DNA of 64,000 bases from an uncultured Deferribacteres bacterium. Its GTDB lineage: Bacteria; Zhuqueibacterota; JdFR-76; DREG01. The notes below the pieces were generated by a model. The model had not been told where the DNA came from. It ran no database searches and saw nothing but the letters and a program-made list of their open reading frames with translations. Position 1 is the stretch's first letter; each line of letters opens with the position of its first letter. The stretch lies in assembly GCA_913009825.1 (NCBI GenBank), contig CAJVYQ010000011.1, positions 41,571-105,570 on the forward strand, given 5' to 3'. Positions 1-8,594 of the stretch are shown here, one piece after another. Both the position numbers and the translations under genes were made by a program.

Positions 1-1
1 G

Positions 2-985
2 GATAAAATATGCGGTCTTTTGGATCCGAATATTGAACAGCGGATTCATGGCGCCAAGGGAAGTCATTTGATTTTTGGAAAATTTGAAAACGGACCTCAT
101 CATGCTTTGTATGTGGAAGCCATACAGGATGGGCGGCCGTTTTTCATCATCCCGTGGCGGGATTACTATTTGGTTGGCACGACAGATATCTATTTTGACG
201 GGAGTTTGGATCGGGTATCTGTTTCGAAAGAAGAAATCGATTACCTGCTTTACGAAATCAATCATTTTTTCCCGGATGCCGATATTACGGTGAATGATAT
301 TCTTTACTCCTATTCCGGTGTCCGGCCCCTGCCGTACGAGCCGGATAAAAAAGAAGCTCAGGTGACCCGCAAGCACATCATTTTCGATCATGGCAAACAT
401 AACGGCCACCGGAACTTTATTTCCATCATCGGCGGGAAATTGACAACCTACCGGAATTTAGCTGAAGAATGTGTCGATCTGATCTGTGAAAAGTTGAATA
501 TATCTGATGCAAAATCAGAGACGAAAGCATTTCCCCTGTTTGGCAGCTACGGGATCGGAGATATGGAGAAATACAGGACCGAAATGGCTGCGACTTATGC
601 GGAAAGTTTTCATATTTCTCCAACGCTGGTGGATCACCTGGTGCAGTTTTATGGCGCGAGATTTAAACTTGTACTCGACCTGACAAAAGATGACGCCGAT
701 TTAAAAGCACAAATCTGTGAGTATAATTTGGACATAAAAGCGCAAATCGTTTACGCCATCAAATATGAAGAGGCAAAAACGCTGGCCGACATTATCATAC
801 GCAGGACGAGCATCGGCACCAGTGCCTGCCTGGGATTGAATTGTGCGGGTGTTGTCGCGGATATCTCCGCCTCGTTCTTTAGATGGGATGAAATACGGAA
901 AAAGGAAGAAGTGGAAAAATTCAAAGAAAGAATGATACAATTGCACCTGCCCGATCCGCTCATTTCCCAATTCGTTGAGGAATAG
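2..985 (+). CDS. glpD: Aerobic glycerol-3-phosphate dehydrogenase, C-terminal part (5' end outside window)
   Basis: The frame is open from base 2, so this is the 3' part of a gene that begins before the window; about 327 codons remain of the roughly 500-560 usual for GlpD. FAD-dependent GlpD oxidises sn-glycerol-3-phosphate to dihydroxyacetone phosphate at the membrane and feeds electrons to quinone. The visible part has the GlpD segments KGSHLIF, then FIIPWRDYYLVGTTD, then YSYSGVRPLPY, followed by GGKLTTYRNLAEE, which belongs to the FAD-binding core, and then the helical C-terminal domain. An internal TTG at position 20 could be mistaken for a start but lies well inside the family alignment. 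The helicase gene follows after 3 bases, suggesting co-transcription without an obvious functional link. Confidence 0.9.
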   Translation, partial: DKICGLLDPNIEQRIHGAKGSHLIFGKFENGPHHALYVEAIQDGRPFFIIPWRDYYLVGTTDIYFDGSLDRVSVSKEEIDYLLYEINHFFPDADITVNDILYSYSGVRPLPYEPDKKEAQVTRKHIIFDHGKHNGHRNFISIIGGKLTTYRNLAEECVDLICEKLNISDAKSETKAFPLFGSYGIGDMEKYRTEMAATYAESFHISPTLVDHLVQFYGARFKLVLDLTKDDADLKAQICEYNLDIKAQIVYAIKYEEAKTLADIIIRRTSIGTSACLGLNCAGVVADISASFFRWDEIRKKEEVEKFKERMIQLHLPDPLISQFVEE

Positions 986-988
986 CGC

Positions 989-3754
989 ATGGATACTTTT
1001 CAAATCGGGCAGCGCTGGATCAGCGAAATGGAACCGGAACTGGGATTAGGTGTAATCACTGAAATAGAGCGACAGACCGTACGCATCTGTTTTCCGGCTG
1101 CGGATTGCGAAAGAAATTATGCCATCGGTTCCGCTCCCATCCGGCGCGTGCGATTTAGTCCCGGCGACACGGTGAAGGCAAAATCAGGCACAAGTTTCAT
1201 CGTGGAACGGATCGAAGAAAAGGAGGGCAGGAGGGTTTATTTCGGTGAAGGAATGGCGCTGCCGGAAAACAACCTGTTTGACGCCCTCAACTTTTCCACG
1301 CCAAAAGACCGTTTGCTCAGCGGATTTCTGGATGACAACCGGGATTTTGATCTGCGCTACCGCACGCTGCAGTTTTACAGCCGTATGCGTCAGTCGCCTG
1401 TGCGTGGTTTCATCGGCGGCCGTATCAGCCTGATTCCCCATCAGTTATATGTCGCTGCAGAAACAGCCCGCCGTGCGCTGCTCCGGGTACTGCTTTCGGA
1501 CGAGGTCGGTTTGGGCAAAACCATCGAAGCATGTCTGATTCTGCATCGCCTGCTTTTGAGCGGCCGCATCGGCAGAGTGTTGTTGCTGGTGCCGGAATCG
1601 CTGGTGCATCAATGGTTTGTTGAATTATTGCGCAAGTTCAATCTGTTTTTTCGCCTGATAGACGAATCATATCTGGAATCTGCTCTGGAAATGGAACCCG
1701 ATGCAAATCCGTTTCTGAATGATCAACTTTTCCTGGGCAGTATGGAATTTTTAGCTGAAGCGGAAGAATACCGGCGTCAAGCTAAAAAAGCGGGTTGGGA
1801 TATGCTGGTCGTTGACGAAGCGCATCATTTGACAGAAGATAGCGCTGCCTATCAAATGGTGAATGAATTAAGTGCCGGCACGCCCGGTTTAATTTTGATC
1901 ACCGCTACGCCGCAGCAATTGGGGCGCCGCAGTCATTTTGCCCGCCTGCAATTGCTGGACCCGGATCGCTACCACGATTATGCTTCCTTTGAACGGGAAG
2001 CCGGCCGGTTCGACAAAATTGTCAGGATCGCCGGTAAAATTTTGGACGGCCGCCGGTTGACTGCTACTGAGAAAAAATTGACGGGTGATTTTGTTCCGCA
2101 AGACAGGAACCTCTCCGATGAACAGTTGCGCAATAAAGTTATTGAAAATTTGCTGGATCGGTATGGACCCGGCCGGGTTGTTTTCCGCAACACCCGCGCG
2201 GCAATGACTAATTTCCCCGGGCGGCAGGTAGATCTCACCGCACTGGAGGGCAGCCGGGAAACAATCGAAAAGCTGACGGCAGAACTAAAATCCGATTTGG
2301 GGGATCAGCTTATCCCGCATGATTTCAGGAATGATCCGCGGATTATCTGGCTCGCACGGTACTTGCAGAAGAACGAAACGGAAAAAGTGCTGCTAATCTG
2401 CCGCACTGTGGAAAAAGCCCACGCTATTCAGGATGCTTTGCGGGAGCAGATCAATATGCAAACCGCTCTTTTTCATGAAAAGATGACGCTGATCCAGCGA
2501 GATAAAAATGCCGCCTGGTTCGCCAGACCGGAAGGCGCAAGATTGTTGATCTGTTCCGAAATAGGCAGCGAAGGACGGAATTTTCAATTTTTACACCATC
2601 TTGTGCTGTTTGATTTACCATTGGACCCGGAACGGGTGGAACAGCGCATCGGCCGGCTGGACAGAATCGGGCAAACGCAAACTATCCAGATCTGTCTGCC
2701 TTTTTTGAAACAAAGCCCGCAGGAAAACCTCATCCGCTGGCACCATGAAGGGCTGCATGCTTTCGAAAAAAATATTCCCGGCGCTTACGAGATCTTCCGG
2801 AAATTCAGGGATCGGGTTGCGGAAACTATTTTTCACCCCAACGGAATGGAGCAACTGATTGCGGAAACGCAAGTTGAAATGAAAACAATCGCCAAAAAAC
2901 TGGAGAGCGGCCGGGATTGGTTGTTGGAACTGCATTCTTTCAATCCACAGGCGGCAGAGCGGTTAAAAAGAGAGATCGAAACGGTCGACGGAAACAGGGA
3001 GCTTGACCGTTATGCGCTGACTGTTTACAACCGGTTCGGCATCCGTTTTGAGCGGACAACGGCGCGCACCTATCTGATTAATTTTGATCTTTTGGATGAT
3101 CCGGCTTTCCCTGTGCCATTGCTGCGTGAAGAAAATCTTACCGTCACGTTCGACCGCGAGACGGCCCTTCATCATGAGGATATTGAATTTTTATCGTGGG
3201 ATCATCCTATGGTTACCGGCGCCATGGAATTGATCCTGGGTTCGGAAAAGGGCAACAGCAGCGCGGCTTTGTGGCCGGAATCCGGTGAGCAGGAAATTTT
3301 ATTGGAAGCGATTTTCGTGCTGGAGTGTGTGGCGCCACCTGCGCTTCATGCGGACCGTTTTTTGCCGCCAACGCCGGTTTGTATGGTAGTGAATCATCTT
3401 TTAAAAGATAAAAGCGACACTTTCACTTATGATGAGATAAACAGGAATATCAAAGGAATTCCTTCCGATGCACTGCTCAATAATCCGATGATCAAGGCAA
3501 AAGTGCCTGTGATGATCGATCGCTGTCAGGAATACGCTCAAAACCATGCGCCGGAATTTATCCATGCCGGCTTGAAAAAAATGAACACTTCTCTGAATAG
3601 CGAAATCCAACGATTGCTCAGTTTAAAAAAAGTAAATCCCAACGTTCGGGAAGAAGAGATTGAGTTGTTACAAAACGAAAGAAGCGCCCTGGAAAATGCA
3701 ATTCGTTCGGCACGTCTGCGCCTGGATGCACTGCGGCTGATTGTGAAAATGTGA
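989..3754 (+). CDS. rapA: RapA-type SNF2 helicase, RNA polymerase-associated
   Basis: This 921-residue protein is close in length to E. coli RapA (about 968), the Swi2/Snf2 ATPase that recycles stalled RNA polymerase. It opens with a Tudor-like N-terminal region (IGQRWISEMEPELGLGVI), then the first RecA-like domain with motif I DEVGLGKTIEA near residue 170 and the Walker B box DEAHHL near residue 275. The RapA-typical block VVFRNTRAAM lies near residue 400, then the second RecA-like domain with the arginine-finger motif RIGRLDRIGQ near residue 555. The C-terminal 300 residues are less conserved and helical. The ATG lies 3 bases after glpD with no strong Shine-Dalgarno. Assignment to the RapA group is firm; the physiological role is inferred from the family. 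Confidence 0.9.
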   Translation: MDTFQIGQRWISEMEPELGLGVITEIERQTVRICFPAADCERNYAIGSAPIRRVRFSPGDTVKAKSGTSFIVERIEEKEGRRVYFGEGMALPENNLFDALNFSTPKDRLLSGFLDDNRDFDLRYRTLQFYSRMRQSPVRGFIGGRISLIPHQLYVAAETARRALLRVLLSDEVGLGKTIEACLILHRLLLSGRIGRVLLLVPESLVHQWFVELLRKFNLFFRLIDESYLESALEMEPDANPFLNDQLFLGSMEFLAEAEEYRRQAKKAGWDMLVVDEAHHLTEDSAAYQMVNELSAGTPGLILITATPQQLGRRSHFARLQLLDPDRYHDYASFEREAGRFDKIVRIAGKILDGRRLTATEKKLTGDFVPQDRNLSDEQLRNKVIENLLDRYGPGRVVFRNTRAAMTNFPGRQVDLTALEGSRETIEKLTAELKSDLGDQLIPHDFRNDPRIIWLARYLQKNETEKVLLICRTVEKAHAIQDALREQINMQTALFHEKMTLIQRDKNAAWFARPEGARLLICSEIGSEGRNFQFLHHLVLFDLPLDPERVEQRIGRLDRIGQTQTIQICLPFLKQSPQENLIRWHHEGLHAFEKNIPGAYEIFRKFRDRVAETIFHPNGMEQLIAETQVEMKTIAKKLESGRDWLLELHSFNPQAAERLKREIETVDGNRELDRYALTVYNRFGIRFERTTARTYLINFDLLDDPAFPVPLLREENLTVTFDRETALHHEDIEFLSWDHPMVTGAMELILGSEKGNSSAALWPESGEQEILLEAIFVLECVAPPALHADRFLPPTPVCMVVNHLLKDKSDTFTYDEINRNIKGIPSDALLNNPMIKAKVPVMIDRCQEYAQNHAPEFIHAGLKKMNTSLNSEIQRLLSLKKVNPNVREEEIELLQNERSALENAIRSARLRLDALRLIVKM

Positions 3755-3813
3755 GGGGGAGGGGGGTGAAATTGGGAATTAGAAAACAGTTTAGTTCTTT
3801 AAAAAAATAAATC

Positions 3814-3866
3814 CAACCCCTCCGCCCCTTCGACAAGCTCAGGACAGGCCTTGTAAAGGGGAGGAA
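3814..3866. repeat. Dispersed palindromic repeat (CCCCTCC...GGGGAGG with CTTCGACAAGCTCAGG core)
   Basis: Short inverted arms (CCCCTCCGCCCCTT and AAGGGGAGG) flank a core containing CTTCGACAAGCTCAGGACAGG. Variants of the same core recur at about 31220-31280 and 58650-58690, and the C-rich/G-rich arms recur near 13310, 18095 and 31385-31480. It lies between rapA and the A+T-rich island and looks like a non-coding dispersed repeat rather than a gene. Confidence 0.6.
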
Positions 3867-4018
3867 AGGATTAAGCAAGCATTAACAGTTGGGCTATGAG
3901 TAGTGCAGGATTTCAACGCTAATCACTTTTCAACTGTTATACTGTTTAATTTTATTAATTTACTTTCATTTTGGCACTTAACCTCAAATTACTTATAGGT
4001 TTTGTTATTGGTAGTACC

Positions 4019-5032
4019 TCATTTAAAATCTATTATCTCTGATTTTGTAATTATTTCGGTTATTTCATACTGGAATAATTCTACAATTCTTAATCTTTCA
4101 TCATTGAATATTACATAATTGACGCCTTCTGAAACAGAACTATTATAAATAATTCCATGAAATCCAAGATGTTTAATAATTTCAGATAAATATTGACTTG
4201 GCAAATATTCAAGATTTGCCTCTCTTGGTATTATCGGTTTTGTTAATTCTTCCCCTAATAATTCAAGAAATGGAAGATTCTTATATATTAGTTCTAATTC
4301 ATCATCATCCAAGCCAAATGGAGTTATTGTTGTCTTTGGATTTCTTAAATCTGCTAATTCCAGATTATCTAGCATTTTAAATTTTGCAACAGTAACAGAT
4401 TCTCCTTTATGTCCTCTAATTTCTGCAATGGCAGTTTCAGGGATAGATGCAACATATAAATAGGGTATTCCAATTGGATTGGCTCGTCCATTTGTTGACT
4501 TTTTTTTAGGAGGCTTTCCCATCTCTGAACTTTCAATCGGTTTACCTAAGGTATTAATTCTGGCTCTGAAAAAATACTCAGAACCTTTAATAATTTTTTT
4601 TCCTAAATATTTTCCAAATGGTTCAATTGTTCTAACTGATGGAGCATTTCTAGGGAAAAATTTATTATGATGTTTTAATTCCGTTCTAAATGTTTCCCAT
4701 TGTTCAATATTTTGTTTTTCTTTCAAATGAATAGGATTATATTCATTGCATATATCAGACATAAGAATATTTTTAAGTAGTTCCTTTTGTTTTAAGTTAT
4801 CAATTATGGAAAAGATATTCCAATCTAACTGAATTAATTCGTAGAGAGGACTTCCATTACTATCTTCCATGTATAAATCTACTAATGGAATGAATAAATC
4901 TTGTAATTCGATAGGTTCAACAAGTGGAACATCTATTTCGGCACAAAAAGAGCATTTACCCTTGCAGGTACTATTTGCATTAATATGACTTTGGATAAAT
5001 GTATCATTAAAACAATTTGGGCAACAATACAT
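4019..5032 (-). CDS. RES-domain protein with HEPN/RES N-terminal domain (putative NAD+-degrading toxin)
   Basis: The 337-residue protein starts with a cysteine-rich segment (CCPNC, then CKGKC and SFC within the first 35 residues) and a helical region like the HEPN/RES N-terminal domain 1. A RES domain follows, with FFRAR near residue 155, PYLYVAS near residue 200 and TAIAEIRGH near residue 210. RES toxins of the MbcT type use an Arg-Tyr-Glu set to phosphorolyse or hydrolyse NAD+, and all three residues are present in order. Classical RES toxins pair with an Xre antitoxin; none is here. It is instead the last gene of a three-gene operon, 6 bases after the sce7725-family gene, with no visible Shine-Dalgarno, which suggests translational coupling. 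Activity is inferred from the family. Confidence 0.8.
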   Translation of the reverse strand: MYCCPNCFNDTFIQSHINANSTCKGKCSFCAEIDVPLVEPIELQDLFIPLVDLYMEDSNGSPLYELIQLDWNIFSIIDNLKQKELLKNILMSDICNEYNPIHLKEKQNIEQWETFRTELKHHNKFFPRNAPSVRTIEPFGKYLGKKIIKGSEYFFRARINTLGKPIESSEMGKPPKKKSTNGRANPIGIPYLYVASIPETAIAEIRGHKGESVTVAKFKMLDNLELADLRNPKTTITPFGLDDDELELIYKNLPFLELLGEELTKPIIPREANLEYLPSQYLSEIIKHLGFHGIIYNSSVSEGVNYVIFNDERLRIVELFQYEITEIITKSEIIDFK

Positions 5033-5038
5033 ATTATA

Positions 5039-5986
5039 TTATGCTTGATTGAAAAAATTAACTATCAATTCCAAATGATGCTGCATGGAAAGTTTTTTAA
5101 CATAACCAAGACCAGGATAATGTTGCTTTTCATACAAATTTTTAAATTCATAATAGGCATTCGATTTAAAAATCATAGAATTTTTATTTTCAGCTTTATC
5201 AATTAGCTTACTCAATGCTTCCAAAAATTTGCCACCAGGATCTGTTGGTGAATCCGAACGGTCAGAAACAAAATGATAAATAAACATATCATCTTCTTCA
5301 TTAAGATATGTTAAATGAATTGCTACGGCATATGCGGGTCCACCAGTTTCAGAATAATCATCACCGACAATAAGGTAATCACCAAAACCATCCATACCTT
5401 CATCAGGATAAGTTATATGTAAATCAGAAAAATGTTCGCTTTCGGGATAAAGAGAATTTTTTCTTTGAGGTTTAAAGCCGTCACGAATTAAAATCCTAAC
5501 AATTCCATCTTTTTTTAAATGTCTTTGATAAAGTTTACCAGCATAACCTTCAATAAAGATATGTCTTTTTATGTTATCAAAATCATTAATTTTATCGGCA
5601 ATTAACTTGCTATTTGAAAAACCATAATGGATAATGGAAAATTGCTTGTCTCTATTCCCTTCTAGTAAAGTTATTAATTCTTCAATATTAGTCTCTGCAT
5701 TAAGTATATAACCATAAGACAGATTATGAAAATTAATGTCACTAATATTAATAAAATTATGAAAGATTATTTCTGTAGCTACTGGCTTTTCTCCAGTAAT
5801 TGGATTTAAAATTAATGTATAATTTACTCCATTTTCTTCAACAATTGTTAAAGCACGGTCCAAAGCTTTGAAATCGCATTTGACGGGTTCAATAATTGGA
5901 TGTATATCATTATCAGCGACAATTTTTGCATTATCTCTAAGTAAAATCAATTCAAATTGCTTGCCTCGTAAAAATGGATAATACAT
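5039..5986 (-). CDS. sce7725 family protein (beta-family-like, function unknown)
   Basis: The N-terminus MYYPFLRGKQFELILL and the overall 315-residue length match the family named after Sorangium cellulosum sce7725, which is typically encoded beside an sce7726-family gene, as it is here. The family appears related to phage 'beta protein'-like proteins with an alternating beta/alpha pattern; no catalytic motif is assigned. The C-terminal third contains YLIVGDDYSETGGPAYAVAIH, a conserved-looking acidic patch. A Shine-Dalgarno-like AAAAAGGTAAC lies just before the ATG. It sits 12 bases after sce7726 and 6 bases before the RES gene, so the three are almost certainly one transcript. No signal peptide or membrane segment is seen. 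Confidence 0.75.
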   Translation of the reverse strand: MYYPFLRGKQFELILLRDNAKIVADNDIHPIIEPVKCDFKALDRALTIVEENGVNYTLILNPITGEKPVATEIIFHNFINISDINFHNLSYGYILNAETNIEELITLLEGNRDKQFSIIHYGFSNSKLIADKINDFDNIKRHIFIEGYAGKLYQRHLKKDGIVRILIRDGFKPQRKNSLYPESEHFSDLHITYPDEGMDGFGDYLIVGDDYSETGGPAYAVAIHLTYLNEEDDMFIYHFVSDRSDSPTDPGGKFLEALSKLIDKAENKNSMIFKSNAYYEFKNLYEKQHYPGLGYVKKLSMQHHLELIVNFFNQA

Positions 5987-5998
5987 ATTGTTACCTTT

Positions 5999-6895
5999 TT
6001 ATATTAAATAACAACTTAATTTTTGATCAAAAAGACTTATATAATTTCTTATTTTAGCCTGTTGATTACCTATACTTAATATATAAGCAACCACGGAAAA
6101 AGGAATTTTATCGATGGTGTTTTTTAGATATTCTGAGTCATTGCGTTTTTTTAAAACATCGATAGTTAACTTATAAGCATTAAATAATGGGATATCGCAG
6201 TAAAGTTTTTTACTTACTTCATATATTTTGGTATTTGGAACATCCGGTATGCAACCGTAAAATTTGTTGATAATACTAAGATATTCACCTTTTCTAAGTG
6301 AACCAAACAAAAAATCAAGATTTAAATTTGATAGGTTTGATTCTGGTTTACGAATTATAGAAATAGTATCTTCCTTTGTTAATGCGAGAATACCGACCTC
6401 TTTGGGCAAATGCTTTTTTGCGATATCAACTTGGGAAGGTGATGTAACCAAATTAACATATTCAAAAGCTTTTATATATGAGTTGATTTGATCATCAAGC
6501 CTTTTAAAGGAGTCATATTCCGATTTAATTTCATATATTGTCGATGTTCCATTTAAAATTACAACGTCAGCTTTGTTTTTCCCAACTCGAAATTCAGTTA
6601 ACATCTGGGAAGTTTTTATGGAATGGCGGCCAAGTAAAATTTTATTTGCGATAATATTTTTATAAACATATTCATTTCGATAATTATTTAATAAAAACCG
6701 AAAAATATTATTCAAAAAATTCCCTAACGTTATAGTTAAATCTAAATATTTAATCAATCCGCTATTTTTACATACTTCTGATAAATAAGAAGAATATTCT
6801 TTTTTCTCAATATCAGACAAAACAACAGGAGAGAAAAAACGTCCTATCGAAGATAGATATCTTTTATCAATATCAAAATTGATTAAACTGTTCAT
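5999..6895 (-). CDS. sce7726 family protein (PD-(D/E)XK nuclease-like)
   Basis: This 298-residue first gene of the cassette has, near residues 105-145, the arrangement VGKNKADVVIL, then IYEIKSEYDSFKRLDDQ and a following IKAFEYVNLV strand. That is the sce7726 family signature, and it has the layout of a PD-(D/E)XK nuclease active site (Asp, then Glu-x-Lys, then Gln). The rest is helical and without a recognised domain; the N-terminal 100 residues may serve as a recognition module. Nuclease activity is inferred from the motif only. The upstream region is A+T-rich and should hold the operon promoter. The gene is followed after 12 bases by the sce7725-family gene. Confidence 0.75.
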   Translation of the reverse strand: MNSLINFDIDKRYLSSIGRFFSPVVLSDIEKKEYSSYLSEVCKNSGLIKYLDLTITLGNFLNNIFRFLLNNYRNEYVYKNIIANKILLGRHSIKTSQMLTEFRVGKNKADVVILNGTSTIYEIKSEYDSFKRLDDQINSYIKAFEYVNLVTSPSQVDIAKKHLPKEVGILALTKEDTISIIRKPESNLSNLNLDFLFGSLRKGEYLSIINKFYGCIPDVPNTKIYEVSKKLYCDIPLFNAYKLTIDVLKKRNDSEYLKNTIDKIPFSVVAYILSIGNQQAKIRNYISLFDQKLSCYLI

Positions 6896-7426
6896 ATTAC
6901 AAATATAACCTTAAAATGATTTTTGTGAAAAAAATATAATATATAATTTTCAAATTCATAATATTTTTCAATCAGCATTACCAACAACATTTGTGTATAT
7001 ATTATTGTATTTATCCGCCCAAATTAGCGGGATTAACGCTATTATTTACTTTTTCCTTTTATAATCAATATAGTTTTATTAGGGAAAATAATCAATAGGA
7101 TTCCTAGTCGTATCATAGAATTTTTAGAAACAAGTGTATAACACAGTTTTAATCGAAGTTAAATAAAATTTTTCAAACAACTAAAATGTTACAAAATTAG
7201 AAATGTGACAACATTTCTCTATTTTGAAAATTGCAGCTTTATAACGGCTAAATACCCTTCATCGATGTCATTCCCTGCCAGCTTTGACAGGAAATGACAT
7301 TGTGATAATTCATTTAAATGTTGAAAATGCCCGGTTTATCAAAGAATTAAGATACTGTCTAATTTCCAATTTTACATCCCCCCATTTAACAAAATAAGTA
7401 ACGGCTGTATTCTTTTCCATTAATCC
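6896..7426. other. A+T-rich intergenic region upstream of the sce7726 cassette
   Basis: There is no convincing gene here. The left part (about 6896-7000) is very A+T-rich and must carry the leftward promoter of the cassette, but no -35/-10 pair is clear enough to place. The only other structure is a palindrome at 7266-7299, listed separately. The region ends at the 3' side of the Rho-N-like gene. Confidence 0.5.
7266..7299. repeat. TGTCATT...AATGACA hairpin
   Basis: This 34-base imperfect palindrome has arms TGTCATTCCCTGCCA and TTGACAGGAAATGACA. The same TGTCATTC/GAATGACA ends recur at 14089-14167, inside 55178-55282 and inside 63590-63759, so it belongs to a dispersed hairpin family. It lies in an intergenic region and could also act as a weak bidirectional terminator. 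Confidence 0.6.
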
Positions 7427-7750
7427 TCAAACCGCCGCTCTTCTCAATCTCTTTTTCAGGTTTTTTATTTGAATGCGAATTTCCTTCAATTCGGTATAAT
7501 TGTGTTCTTTTATCACCTGGTCTCTTTTGGCTTTGAGCGCCCTGATTTTTGTTTTTAATTTCGATTTGTTGGAAACTGTCGCTACATGATGTTCGAATTT
7601 ATCGATGTTCAACGCTTTGCAGATCGCATCTAAAAGGTGGTCTTTGTTCATTTGAGTATGTCCCTGCACGGCTTCATGCTCAATTCCCGCGGCAATTTCT
7701 CTCAGTTCAGCTACCGTTTTGTGCCTCAACTCTTTGAAAGTATACGCCAT
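7427..7750 (-). CDS. Small protein with Rho-N/SAP-like N-terminal domain
   Basis: The ATG at 7750 is chosen because a strong Shine-Dalgarno (GAGGAGGT) lies 7 bases upstream; a longer frame exists but lacks one. The 107-residue protein begins MAYTFKELRHKTVAELREIA, a helix-turn-helix pattern like the Rho termination factor N-terminal domain, with TQMNKDHLLDAICKALNI completing it. The C-terminal half is lysine/arginine-rich and predicted coiled coil (KTKIRALKAKRDQV, IRIQIKNLKKRLRR). This suggests a small nucleic-acid-binding protein. The domain fold is a reasonable reading; the cellular role is unknown. It stands alone between two long non-coding stretches. Confidence 0.65.
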   Translation of the reverse strand: MAYTFKELRHKTVAELREIAAGIEHEAVQGHTQMNKDHLLDAICKALNIDKFEHHVATVSNKSKLKTKIRALKAKRDQVIKEHNYTELKEIRIQIKNLKKRLRRAAV

Positions 7751-8594
7751 CTTTACCTCCTCTTTCACAGTTCGATTTTACTATTTTATATTACTGCGTT
7801 ACACCGTTTTGTTCTCCTTCTCAAGTGGGACAAGTTCTGATAAAACATCTTCGACCTTAAAAATTACTGTCGGTTTGCAGGTCGATTCGCTGAACCGCCC
7901 CACACATTAGAATTTGCTGTTTCTTTATTTTAAGCAACCAAATTGTTGAAATCAAGCATTAATTTTGCACTATAAAAATTTTAAGCTCAACCGGATATTT
8001 GCCGATACGATGAATAGATAAACTGAAATACCCGAACTGCGTTTTACGTTTGTTGTTCGTTCAATTTTATTTAGCGCAGAAATTGTGATTATTCAGATTG
8101 TCCCGTAGTGAACCACGGGGCGGCGCTGCGGAAAAAACCTAAACGGAAAATACTGAGAAAAAGTTGCAATAAGATTGAATTTATATTTTTACTTTTTTCT
8201 GTGGCCCAATCTTTTTTACTTTCTTGAAAGTGATCCTATTTGTTTTTTTGCCGGATTAGTTAGTGAGTTGGTAATTTAGCCCGCAAGCGTATGATCTTAG
8301 TGTAACTTTGTTACCTATCCTTCCGTAACCCTGAATTGCTCATTGCATATATTGAAAAAAACTTCTACATTTTTAAAATTATTATTATTCAGCCCGCGCC
8401 TGTCTGCTTCAGGCACGGCAGGAATGACAGAAACAGGGAATTTTCAGACAAACACTAATTAAAAAGGTTTTAGTGTTTTTCGTGTATTTAGCGGGCAACC
8501 TGAGTAGTTACGCATAAAGATAAAATTTCCCGTTCGTTGATTTTTATGAAGATATTCTCAAACCGGTAACACACACAAAAAACAGGAGTGAATC
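7751..8594. other. Long intergenic region with repeat fragments
   Basis: No gene is supported in these 840 bases. Visible pieces are GGTCGATTCGCTGAACCGCC near 7880 (related to the inner palindrome of MITE family A), GGCACGGCAGGAATGACA near 8415 (one end of the TGTCATTC hairpin family) and CCTGAGTAGTTACGC near 8496 (one end of family B). A good Shine-Dalgarno (CAGGAG) precedes the protease start at 8595. Confidence 0.5.

Noticed and set aside
4019..5032. RES gene as half of a classical RES-Xre toxin-antitoxin pair
   Set aside because: No Xre helix-turn-helix gene lies beside it; the adjoining gene is an sce7725-family protein.
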